Position numbers and translations under genes: made by a program. The notes under the pieces were generated by a model. The model saw only the letters and a list, made by a program, of their open reading frames with translations, searched no databases and had not been told where the DNA came from. DNA of 64,000 nucleotides, taken from Rugalucina vietnamica. Taxonomy: Eukaryota > Mollusca > Bivalvia > Lucinida > Lucinidae. This document shows, piece after piece, positions 33,966 to 43,237 of the stretch; the stretch's first letter is position 1; each line of letters starts with the position of its first letter. Where the stretch lies: the NCBI GenBank assembly GCA_964017185.1, contig OZ024879.1:27252956-27316955 (forward strand). The letters are read 5' to 3'.

Positions 33966-34232
33966 TTTAGTTTTTGTTTTTTTGTTTTTGTTTTTTTTTG
34001 TGTGTGTGTGTGTGTGTGTTAAAAAATTTGGTTCCATATATTAAGTAATCACTTTAGGCATACAAAATCACAAGATCTGGAAGTTTTATATACAGAGTAA
34101 ATATTTACACTCATACTTAACAAAATATATAAACAAATTCCTCCAGTTGTCCATTTCTTGCCAGTTCAAAAACAAGAAGAGCTGTCAATTTATTTCTGAA
34201 TATCGAAGGGGTATATTAATAACTGAACGCAC
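32593..34232. repeat. 1.6-kb foldback element inside the hAT
   Basis: The left arm (32593 to about 33050) is the inverted copy of the right arm (about 33655-34232). The ends read GTGCATTCAGTTATTAATAT and its inverted partner. A long T-run (about 33908-33964) and a (GT)n tract lie in the right arm. The spacer (33051-33654) shows no coding domain. A third arm copy lies at 931-1425. Confidence 0.75.
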
Positions 34233-34299
34233 GTGTACACGGTTAATAAATTAAATAAACACTGCCTGTTCAAAACTTTACTGGATCCTGTAATAGAAG

Positions 34300-35206
34300 C
34301 AACAAACAGGCTATCAATGAAACTGCTGCAAGGAATATAAACTTCGAAAAACATTTTCTTAATTTTATCGCAGACACTATGAGTTGATTTCCAAATTTAA
34401 TGTTGGCCTTTCGGAACCAGAATTTTATGGTAACTTGGTTTACAAATTTAAGAATCTTATAGGAAGGAATGACTTTTCTTTTCTTTACAGACGTATAGGT
34501 TATAACTTGAATGTTATACAACAGTCTGCTGCCTTCTTAAATTGCATGTTGGTGCGTCAGACTCTATGATGGCCCCGACATAAAGCTTTTCATTTTAGTT
34601 GGTTGGGGCCGGAGCTTCTTGTCTGTTGCTTGGCCCACCGGGGTTCAACTGGTGTTGCTTTCTTTTGCTCCAGGTTTTAGTAAGTTATTCGGCGCCCAGC
34701 GATCTCCATCGTCGGGCAGCTTACAGAATCTGTTGAGTCCTCGTTTTTGATTCATCAGGGTGCTTATCATGATTTATTCGTTTGTCCTTGATGATTCATT
34801 GACTAGTTAGAGATTCGCCAGGAGGACCGAACAACTATTTAAATGTTGTGAACCACTGCAAAAGATGAAGGTGAGGTTAGGGCCCTGTAAAACCGGTTTA
34901 AGCCCCCCCCCCCCCAGTAATTTTGTATTACTGATCGTTCTAAGGCGATACTTCTGTTGTGGTTCTAATTATTTTGTGTTTTTTGGAGTCGAATTTTTGT
35001 GCTGTTTGAGCCTTATGTACGTTTTCATATTTAAGTTCAGTCCAGGTAACTGACTGGCCGCCTATTGGGGAATAGCTGCTCACTCACTATATATTTTCTT
35101 GGTATAAGTACCAAAGTGTCATGACACTTGATTTATGGAGTGGGAATTTCTTTCTGATTGTGCCATTTTCTGATCATTGCCTACTTGTACCTTTCCAGTG
35201 CTCTGT
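34300..35206 (+). pseudogene. Penelope-like element, 5'-truncated copy A
   Basis: A short broken coding end (ISKFNVGLSEPEFYGNLVYK, RRIGYNLNVIQQSAAF) is followed by a long 3' region shared with 40150-40733 plus 50325-50660. Shared blocks are GATGGCCCCGAC, TTCTTGTCTGTTGCTTGGCC, TCTCCATCGTCGGGCAGCTT, AAACCGGTTTAAGCC and TTGCCTACTTGTACCTTT. Only the C-terminal end of the RT polyprotein is present. It sits inside the hAT. Confidence 0.7.
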
Positions 35207-36410
35207 CACGCTATATAGATCACAATTCAATCTCTCCTACAGTCCCCACGACAGAAACAAAGTCCAGTACATCTCAGACCCGCTTTCTGACAAGTATAAT
35301 TCTGCTTGCAGCCCTTTTTTCATCCACATTTAAAGAGTTCCTGGCACGACTGACTTATCTGTGGCAGATTTCAAATACATAGCATTAAAATTGTATGATA
35401 GCAAATATTGTGAATGGCACATTTCAGATTTAGGGCGTTTCAATTTGGCGGCCATCTTGGACACCACACTTGAATGTATTATTTAGATTGTGATTGTTAT
35501 AAGCTGATAAAGAAATACACATAGTCACATACACAAGTATCAAGTAAAATCATCTGAAAAACAAAACTATGACAAATTGTCAAAATGAAAACATACGTAT
35601 GTACTTCACTTCTTTGGTAGCCATTTTGAATGCCAAATTTGATCAGTTAAATTCAATTTACCAATTATAAATCACATTTAACTTGTATTTGTGACATGTT
35701 AGATACTTGAAAACATTTTACAATTCTAAATCTATATAATTTGTTACCTTGAATTGTTAACATAATGCTATCTTGATTTTCTGCAGACAAAAGTGGCGGC
35801 CATCTTGAAAAATAGCCATCATCTTGGAAAATTTAGGAGTTTACATGCATAATAAGATATCTTGAAATGTTTATGATAGTTAAAATGGCTTTTAAATACT
35901 TCAAAAGAAAGCAGTACTGCAAACTGACATCCATCTATATAAGCGCTTAATGAAAAAAGCCGCCATTTTTGAAATTCAAGATGGCAGCCATCATAGGAAA
36001 AATTTTAAGTGGCACTGACCCTCAAAAATTTTTATAATTATAAATCTACCCCTGTGCCAAGTTTCATGCTTTTATCAAAAAGTGCACAATCCATTCACAT
36101 ATCCGCCCTGCTATTTAGTCATATTCATCATCAATCATCATCATCACAGACAACCAATATGCTCATCAATCACCATAATCCATCACCACAGCTATGATCA
36201 ATCACGGTCACTCATCATCATCATCTACATACATCATCACCCATTTCCACCACAACATTCCATTATATTAGCACACCATCACCATTTCTAGGAGTTTATC
36301 ATCAAGAATCATCATCTTAACCCATCAACAAACATCATCACTATATACTGTCATCATCACGACACTTTACCAGTAAGCTATGCGCACTCATCAACAAACA
36401 TCATCACCAA

Positions 36411-37054
36411 CTACTGCCGCCTGTTGACAACCTTTATATTCTCCGCCAAATTGTACACTGTCTGTAGTGCCTCTGAGGTTTGATTATACATCTGATTGAA
36501 GTTTCTGTCTATTTGCATTACCGCCAGTTCCATAGGACTTGGCAAGGGGGGTTCCTTTTCTGTTTGCACTTCCGCTTCTTTGAAGAGAATCACTTCTTTA
36601 GGTTGTGCTGCTTCAGCCACGGTGTTCTACGGTGGTGTCAGTACCATAGGCTCATGCGCTAAAAGCTGTGGCCTAATGTCTTTGACAGCATCCTCATCAT
36701 CAGTTTTCAGTCCAACATAGAGCCAATGTTCGGCACTTTCTTCTCTGGAGAGCTTGATGGGTCTTGTCCTGTGATTATAAACCTGGGGTTGGCCAACTCT
36801 GTCAGAGCAATAATACTTTGTATCGGGTCTACCTTCTCCGCGTGCCATGCCGACGCTTGGTGTTTTGTAAACTTGGTATTGTCCCCATTTCTGAACTCAC
36901 ATGCCAAACACATAAATGGTAACTCATGTTCACTTATGTGTCTCTTATAGAAGTGCTCCTCTATCCTTGACTTTCTTGACGTGAAACCGCAGGGTGTGCA
37001 CCGGTATGTCCTACCCCTCTGTTTAACGATCTCCGTCATTCTCGCGGCCATCAC
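36411..37054 (-). pseudogene. Gypsy-1 accessory ORF with C2H2 zinc fingers
   Basis: The minus-strand frame starts MMAARMTEIVKQRGRT. It has two finger-like units: YRCTPCGFTSRKSRIEEHFY (continuing KRH) and FMCLACEFRNGDNTKFTKHQ (continuing ASAWH). A frameshift near 36740 leads to EHWLYVGLKTDDEDAVKDI. One stop follows, and then a helical tail (MELAVMQIDRNFNQMYNQTS, ALQTVYNLAENIKV) that could form a coiled coil. It lies between the integrase and the 3' LTR and ends at the LTR edge. Nucleic-acid binding is inferred from the fingers. A related frame occupies the same place in Gypsy-2. Confidence 0.65.
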
Positions 37055-37109
37055 TGCTTAAACAGAAATCAAACCATGCCCTAAGTATATGCATAAGTTT
37101 CAATTATGA

Positions 37110-38938
37110 CCCTGACCTTTGACCTTGAATTTAGTTACCGTTATCCCTGTTATAGACGCGAATTGCCCTATCAATCCATTTAGGTCTCTTATCACCTTCA
37201 TACTTCTACAACTTGCCATGATGCACAACTCACTGGCCGCCGTTCTCAAGTCAAATGAAGTACTTCAGATCACTCAGCCTCTTGAGCACAACACACAGAA
37301 CATATGCTGGTTGCAATTTTGGACATACCAGGAGCTCTTCTCTCATGACGATACCACACACTCTCCCTTTTCTCGAAGCGATTATGCTTGATTTTTATGG
37401 CATACGATTATTTATGTCTGACGACCGCCTCTCCGAGATGTTCGCGTGTGATATCATGTGCTGCTTGCATACGGTCGCGAAGCCAGTCGACATACTCACC
37501 ATATGACCTTATTGACCTTTGCGTGTCGTCAAATGCAATACCACTACAGATTTCACCAGGGATTCTAACTTCCCTACCTATTATCAACATGTTTGGCGTG
37601 AACTTTGACGATGCACTAGGTGTCGCACGAAATGCTGCTGCTAAGCAACCAATGTTCAAATCCCAATTTTCTTGTTGACCTTTCAGATAAGCCTTTATCA
37701 TGCGCACGAGGGTCCTATTGAATTTTTCTACCTGTCCATTTCCCATGGGGTTTCTGACGGATGTACGAGTCTTTCTTACCTCCATCAATTTACATAACTC
37801 TTTGAAAATCTGACTTTCATAGTTGCTTCCAAGATCACTGTGAATGGACAAAGGTGAACCATATCGAGCTATTACCTTATTTAAGATGATATTTGCTGTT
37901 GTCGCCGCTGTTTGGTCTGGTACGGCGAAAAATTTTAATCCACTTGGTAAAGGACTCAGTGACCACTAAAATGTACCTGTTATTCCGTGGTGTCACGGGA
38001 AATGACCCTATCACATCAGTAGAAAGGGTCGCCATGGCAGCTCCCAAGCTTCCTAGTGGTGCTTTCGGTCTCTTGTACGGTGTCTTATCTGAAGCACAGA
38101 TATCACAGGACAACACCCAATTGTTAACATCATTTTTCATCTCATACCAGTAATACTTGAGCTTTACCTTTTCATAGGTCTTTCGATATTCAAACTGGCC
38201 GCCCATCAACTCGCCATGCACTTCTTGTAGAACCAGTGACCTCGGGACTAACAACTGAAAGTACTTACTATCTCCTTTCTTGCTGAAGCACTCTTTATAT
38301 ATCAAACCATTACTCATCTTGAGTGAATCCCATATCAGCCAATAATGCCGTGCTGCTGGGCTCTTGGTTACAGCCTCAGAACTTTCTGGTCTTTTAGAAC
38401 CCTTTAACATATTCTCATACACAAATTTGATATCAGGATCATCTTTCTGTCTCTTGGACAATTCTACTTCTGTAAAGTCACTCAATATAACCTTGATTAG
38501 CAAAATAGTAGGGCTCTCAGAATTTCTCCCTGGCTGACCCCCACCTTGTATACCTTTTGACCTAGTTTCAATAGCTCTTACTTTTCCTGTAGTCTGCTCA
38601 CTAGACATCACAGGACATTCTCCATTCGGCTGTTTCATACCTTCCTCTACTGCCGTAATGCCCAATCGAAGACTTACCAAGCCATGTGAGTCTCCACACA
38701 CTTCACTATTCTGTTTCTGTAGCATGGTGCTGAGTTCAACCCCCGACTCAACATCAGCATGACTATCAACACATGGTGTACCAGATGCAAAATTAAGTTC
38801 CCGCAACTCACTGTTACTTCTGTTATTATTAGGGCCCACAGAGTTTGTAACACATGTCACGTGTTTAACACCTTTAATAGACTCACCTTCATTCATTGGC
38901 TGATAACGTACTTCCTTTTTCTTTTCTTCACATCCCAT
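37110..38938 (-). pseudogene. Gypsy-1 integrase and upstream linker
   Basis: From 38938 a low-complexity linker (about 200 codons) leads to the zinc-binding domain LVLQEVHGELMGGQFEYRKT, then YYWYEMKNDVNNW and LSCDICASDK. The second His of HHCC is replaced by Gln (GGQFEY). Core motifs are STDVIGSFPVTPRNNRYILV (first Asp), IHSDLGSNYESQIF (second Asp, 37850) and NPMGNGQVEKFNRTLVRM (Glu). A frameshift at about 37880-37925 separates the first and second Asp. A decayed C-terminal domain (VVHHGKL, YEGDKRPKWIDRAI) extends to about 37110. It is inactive by frameshift and His loss. Confidence 0.85.
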
Positions 38939-39425
38939 CAGCAGAGAAATCTATAGCTCTTTTCTCACATTTCTTACAAGGCCAACATTTTAACGGCTCC
39001 ATGGTATTTACCTCATTACATTCACAATCCCAGGGGCTAACACATCTTGAGACTCCGTCCGCATTGCGGTGCCCAGAGCCTTTTCTATAACTCACCGTTA
39101 AATCGTATGCTGACAAAATCTCCAAGTACCGGGCCACTCTGCCTTTGGGCTCTTTGAAGCTAAACAATAACTAAAGTGCCCTATGATCTGTTCTCACAGT
39201 AAGTTTCCGTCCCTGGAGGTACTGTCTAAAATATTCAACAAAATACCGTATACTTAGCAACTTTTTGTCTGTAACACACTAGTTTCTATCTGCCTTATTC
39301 AGCATCTTACTGCAATACGCTATGACCTTTTCCTCACCATCCTGTATTTGACTGAGTACCCCACCGATACAATAGTCAATTGCATCACAGTCCAAATAGT
39401 ACTCACCACTGTCCAGGGGATATGC
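38928..39425 (-). pseudogene. Gypsy-1 RNase H
   Basis: Minus-strand translation gives YPLDSGEYYLDCDAIDYCIG, GVLSQIQDGEEKVIAYCSKM, KKLLSIRYFVEYFRQYLQGR, TVRTDHRAL and RVARYLEILSAYDLTVSYRK with GHRNADGVSR. These are hallmarks of the Gypsy RT-linked RNase H that degrades the RNA of the hybrid. In-frame stops occur (for example RN*CVTDKK, HRAL*LLFS). Its upstream neighbour, the RT, resumes 11 kb away at 50661 because a Penelope-like element is inserted between them. Confidence 0.85.
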
Positions 39426-40200
39426 GATGATCAGTGAACTTACCGAAGCCTCTTTCATGGATTCTCTTAACCATGATAATCAAGCTGATGTTATCGAGGC
39501 TTTCAATTCCACATTTAGGTACCTCGATGACCTTTTGAACATTGACAACCCTTATATTGAAGGTATGGTCAATCAAATTTATCCACCTGAACTACAGTTG
39601 AACAAAGCAAATATCTCAGACACCGAAGTCCCCTTTTTAGATCTACATCTTTCTGTTACAAATGGATTTGTTTCTTCTAAAATTTATGATAAGCGCGATG
39701 ACTTTGATTTTGATATAGTAAATTTCCCTTTTTTGGATGGTGACGTTCCTCGCCGTGCTTCTTCTGGTGTATATATTTCGCAACTTATTAGGTTTGCTAG
39801 AGTCTGCAATCATGTTACAGACTTCAACGCTCGAAATAAATGTTTAACGGCCAAACTTCTCCAACAGGGCTATCGGTATCATAAACTTCGAAAAACCTTT
39901 CTAAATTTTATCGTAGACACTATGAATTGATTTCCAAATATAATGTTGGGTTAAAGACGCTTTTAAGTAAGGGCCTTTCGGAACCTGAATTTTATGGTGA
40001 CTTGGTTTACAAATTAAAGGAACTTATAGGAATTAATGATTTTTCTTTTCAGTTCAGGAAAATCATTACAGACGTATAGGTTATAACTTGAATGTTATGT
40101 GACAGTCTGCATGCTTAGTTTTTAACCCAGTCATGGTTGATAACTATGCTGCCTTCTTTAATTGCACGCCGGTGGGTCGGGCGCCAGACTCTTTGATGGC
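39425..40200 (+). pseudogene. Penelope-like element copy B, RT C-terminal half
   Basis: The first open segment (39427-39930) has an RT catalytic motif FRYLDDLLNI. It continues with TEVPFLDLHLSVTNGFVSSK, IYDKRDDFDFDIVNFPFLDG, GVYISQLIRFARVCNHV and KLLQQGYRYHKLRKTF. Across a frameshift near 39900 it reads SKYNVGLKTLLSKGLSEPEF, then YRRIGYNLNVM-type residues near 40070. FRYLDD with PFLDLHL suits Penelope-like RTs. A GIY-YIG endonuclease is not visible, so the family call is tentative. The left end at 39425 abuts Gypsy RNase H, as expected for a 5'-truncated insertion. The 3' part continues at 50325 after the nested 9.6-kb element. Confidence 0.65.
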
Positions 40201-40733
40201 CCCGACTTAAAGCTATTCATTTTAGCTGGTTGGGGTCGGAGCTTCTTGTCTGTTGCTTGGCCCACCGGGGTCCAACTGGTGTTTTTCTTTTGCTCCAGAG
40301 TTAGTAGGTTATTCGGCGCCCAGGGATCTCCATCGTCGGGCAGCTTACTCAATCTGTGAGTCCTGGTTTTTTGATTCATCAGGATGTTTATCATGATTTG
40401 AGCCGCATCGTGAGAAAACGGGATTATTGCCTATGCGAAAACAAAGGCGCAGATCAGCTTCGCAGTAACTGCGAAGCTGATCAGCGCCTTTGTTTTCGCT
40501 ACTCGGATAGTACAATTCCTCTTCTACTTAAATCCGAAATTTCAAGCTTCTAGCTCTTTTCTGAGCTTGTACAGGCCGGTTTGTGTCGGACCTGGTCGAA
40601 AATCCCAAAGACCGGTTTTCTCGCGTTGCGGCTCATTTGTTTGTTTATTGACTATTTAGAGATTCACCACGAGGACCGAAGAACTACATGTAACTAAATG
40701 TTATGAACCACTGCAGAAGCTGAGGGTAAGGTT
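40201..40733 (+). repeat. Penelope-like copy B, 3' non-coding region (first part)
   Basis: It aligns with copy A at 34570-34885 (GATGGCCCCGAC, GGTTGGGGTCGGAGCTTCTT, TCGGCGCCCAG, GATTCATCAGGATG, GAACCACTGCA). It is interrupted by the MITE at 40399-40635 and then, at 40734, by the 9.6-kb TIR element. Confidence 0.75.
40399..40635. mobile_element. 237-bp MITE with central palindrome, copy 2
   Basis: It has the same length and termini as 25945-26181, and the same GCGAAAACAAAGGCGC palindrome around 40435-40500. It interrupts the Penelope-like 3' region. The uninterrupted sequence is visible at about 34770, which confirms the insertion. Confidence 0.9.
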
Positions 40734-41527
40734 CACACCCGGTTAACAAGGTATATATGGGAGGCGTTAATTTACGGCTATCAGTCAATTGCCTTTACGA
40801 CTAAGTCAAAGATAATTTCGGACTAAGTCATAGAGAATTTACGCAGGGTATTAGAGACATTCGGACAATACACTGTCACATTCAGTGTGTTTACACAATA
40901 AGAATCATAAGAATAGGAATAAGGTGTGTGGTTGCAAGAGAGAGAGAGTACAAAAATGAGGTAATTTGTTTCTAACATTTGCATCTTAAATAAATTTGTA
41001 CATACTCTGAATATTTATATGAAGTTTGACCCAAAGGCAGATCCTGTTCTGGAGTCTGGTGTTAAAAGCTTTGAAATTAATTATTTTTATACTTTCAGGT
41101 TCATAAATTTATTATTTATGGCTTTGATGAACCTTTGGAATTTTAATGATGTCGAAATGTGTATGGCAAGAGTGATTGCGAATGTTATATTCACAATGCA
41201 AGTCAAATGTCACAGTTTGTCTGTTTTGTCAATGTTCCTTTACGGCCTATGTAAAAATGTATTGGTGACTTGCGTACTACGTATATGTTACATTTCGACT
41301 TTCTGTATATGTTCCTTTCGGACATTGTGGCGAAACAGACTGCATAGTGGAAGAGGTATCTGGTGTAACTTTTGAAGAAAGTTTCCAGGATTTACCAATT
41401 GAACTTGGAAGGTAATATTTTAGTTTTCATGAATCGTCAGGAATTGATGAAGTTTTGATTCGTGACGTTTCGTGCAGTTTCATAAATTTTCTTGTCTGTC
41501 CGTAATTGTTTTACGAATCTGTAATGC

Positions 41528-41832
41528 ACCAGTCATTTATATCTCCGGGGCCCCTAGGGTTGGGGATAGCAGGGACATAGCGGGGCTGAAATGCCGAGAT
41601 TTTACTTCCGACGAGTCCCGGCAGTGCCTGTTCTCACCTCCATGGAATAGGCGAGTAAAAATTATTCAAATAGCTTAGGTCATTTGTCCCCGGGGGACCG
41701 GGGCTTTTAGCAGGAATTTTACCAAACTTTTCTCCCCGCAAGGCAGAGCTTTTACCAGAGCTTTAAGATTTGAAAAGTTAAAAGCTCCGCTATTCCCCGG
41801 CCCAAGGGGTGCCGGGGATATAAATGACTGGT
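41528..41832. mobile_element. 305-bp foldback MITE
   Basis: The terminal inverted repeats are ACCAGTCATTTATATCTCCG and, inverted from the right, ACCAGTCATTTATATCCCCG. Further inverted blocks follow (CCCCTAGGG, GGGGATAGC). It is GC-rich in an AT-rich context. It has no coding capacity. Confidence 0.8.
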
Positions 41833-41982
41833 AGAGAAACAAGAGATTCGGCATAATCGGCTGGAATCGCACGAAGACTTGCAATATTTCATTAAGATTT
41901 CATTACGATAACACGATTGAAAAGGGGAAATACGGCATGAAAGTTTGGAGAATAAGACATGAAGAATGTGCCAATAGCTATA

Positions 41983-42005
41983 TACGAGGGGGCATCGGAA
42001 AGTAC

Positions 42006-42044
<39 letters not shown>

Positions 42045-43233
42045 ATTCAGTTTTACGTCCCTTTCAAGCTTTTTCACTCATATCGAGACGAATCAATCGG
42101 TAGGTGGGGCGAAAACCGGAGTACCCGGGGAAAAACCACCTGACACACCCGCAAGCAGAACATGGCTTGTCTCACATATGAATTCGTGCCCCGTGCGAGG
42201 CGCGAACCCACATCGGTGAGATGATCGAATGATCAAGAGCACTGAAGTCAGCGACCTTAACCACTCGGCCACGGGGGCCGCCGAAAGTACGTATAAAATT
42301 GCTGTAAAATAAATTTGCGTAAACTGATTGATATGAAGTTTTGTACGAATAAACATTGATCCTTTTGTAATTAAATGACATTGTCATTTTAAAACAATGA
42401 CGTCAGACGTTCATGCATGAGACATCGTAATGACGTCACTTCACGTGACCCGGTGCACCTGTACCCCTGGGTTGACTTTGTTAGTGTATTGGGGGGGGGG
42501 GGGGGGAGTTGGTCGACATTTTTAATGGAAAATAATTTTCTAACATTAAATTGACCATTTTTCGAAAACATACGGCATTCTGATGGTTTATTTACTAATA
42601 CGGTGCAATTGAATTCAACAGGTTAGCGTAAAATATGCAAGAACGTCGATTTCATTTTGTAAACTTAAATTCAATACCCTGTTTTCTGGCCGATATTTAA
42701 CGAAATGATAAAAGACTGGCATAAACTATAACTAGTAGAGACAATGTCAAGAATAGATATGTTTCGAGCTTGGAGTAGATATATACTTTTAAAAAAATGA
42801 CTTGCCAAAAATGCAACATTTTCGAAAATCTTAACAGTTTTGTGTATTTGACACAGTCGGTGCTTGCAAGACTCTACAGACAAATCCATTCGATAAACAA
42901 CCTCGTAACTTGACAAACATAAGCCGTGTACATTGCAGTAAATAAGTATTAAATAAAATGTGGGCGAACGCAATCAAAACGGGTGTTACAATACCTTGAA
43001 CTAAGAAGTACTTTGAAATAAGACTAAAACTTCGACGTTACGTTGCGCCGCATAAGGTTAGGCGGTGTTTCCATAACGACAGCTGCAACGCACGTGCGCG
43101 TATTATGCTTGCTTTATTGCAATGGAATAACTGCATATATATTACTGCATTATTTGATGAAATTTCATCTCGAAATAACGAAAGATAAAGAAATGACAGC
43201 ATTTTTATAAGTACTTTCCGATCACCCCTCGTA
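41983..43233. mobile_element. 1.25-kb mariner/Tc1-like TIR element, decayed
   Basis: The left end TACGAGGGGGCATCGGAAAG and the inverted right end TACGAGGGGTGATCGGAAAG are flanked by TA. TIR similarity continues through TACGTATAAAA and TGCTGT. Terminal TACGAGGGG and TA duplications are typical of mariner families. No transposase D,D(34)D frame was recognised. It contains a SINE just inside its left TIR. A 98-codon minus frame at its right end was not accepted as coding. Confidence 0.7.
42010..42282 (-). mobile_element. tRNA-derived SINE with poly-A tail and 12-bp TSD
   Basis: On the minus strand the head reads GTGGCCGAGTGGTTAAGG (A box, about 42257-42271) and GTGGGTTCGCGCCTC (B box, 42199-42209), clearly tRNA-Ser-like. 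A body ends with GGGACGTAAAACTGAATC and a poly-A run of about 34 bases (T-run on +, 42010-42043). GAAAGTACGTAT flanks it at 41998-42009 and 42283-42294. It inserted into the TIR of the mariner-like element, duplicating part of that TIR. Confidence 0.92.
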
Positions 43234-43237
43234 TAAA

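Larger units (their letters stand above)
31665..36110. mobile_element. 4.4-kb hAT-type non-autonomous element in the 3' LTR
   Basis: The ends are CAGGGCGGATATGTAACAAT and, inverted, CAGGGCGGATATGTGAATGG. Inverted-repeat similarity continues for roughly 110-160 bases (TTTGATAAAAGCATGAAACT, ATAATTATAAAAATTTTTGA, GAGGGTCAGTGCCAC). Eight-base flanks CTTTTTAG (31657-31664) and CTATTTAG (36111-36118) differ once. The other LTR has the empty site CCTTTTAG at about 59380. CAGGG termini and 8-bp duplications are hAT characteristics. No transposase was found. The interior holds a foldback element and a Penelope-like 3' end. Confidence 0.85.
29599..36415 (-). repeat. 3' LTR of Gypsy-1 (split by hAT element)
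   Basis: Outside the hAT insertion (31665-36110) this aligns along its whole length with 57358-59669. Shared blocks include AAGGTCACAGGGGTCAAGG, ACCAGGCAGGAGGGGGAAGA, TCTAGCGAGGATTAATTGTC, the GTCATATTCATCATCAA block and ACTTTACCAGTAAGCT. Orientation and position next to the integrase/accessory frame make it the 3' LTR. Confidence 0.85.

Noticed and set aside
36009-36400. Ser/His-rich plus-strand frames around CATCATCA repeats
   Set aside because: They are low-complexity translations of the LTR and hAT edge. The same block appears in the other LTR with different frames.
42190-42275. A functional tRNA-Ser gene
   Set aside because: A and B boxes are present, but the sequence continues into a SINE body with poly-A and a 12-bp target duplication.
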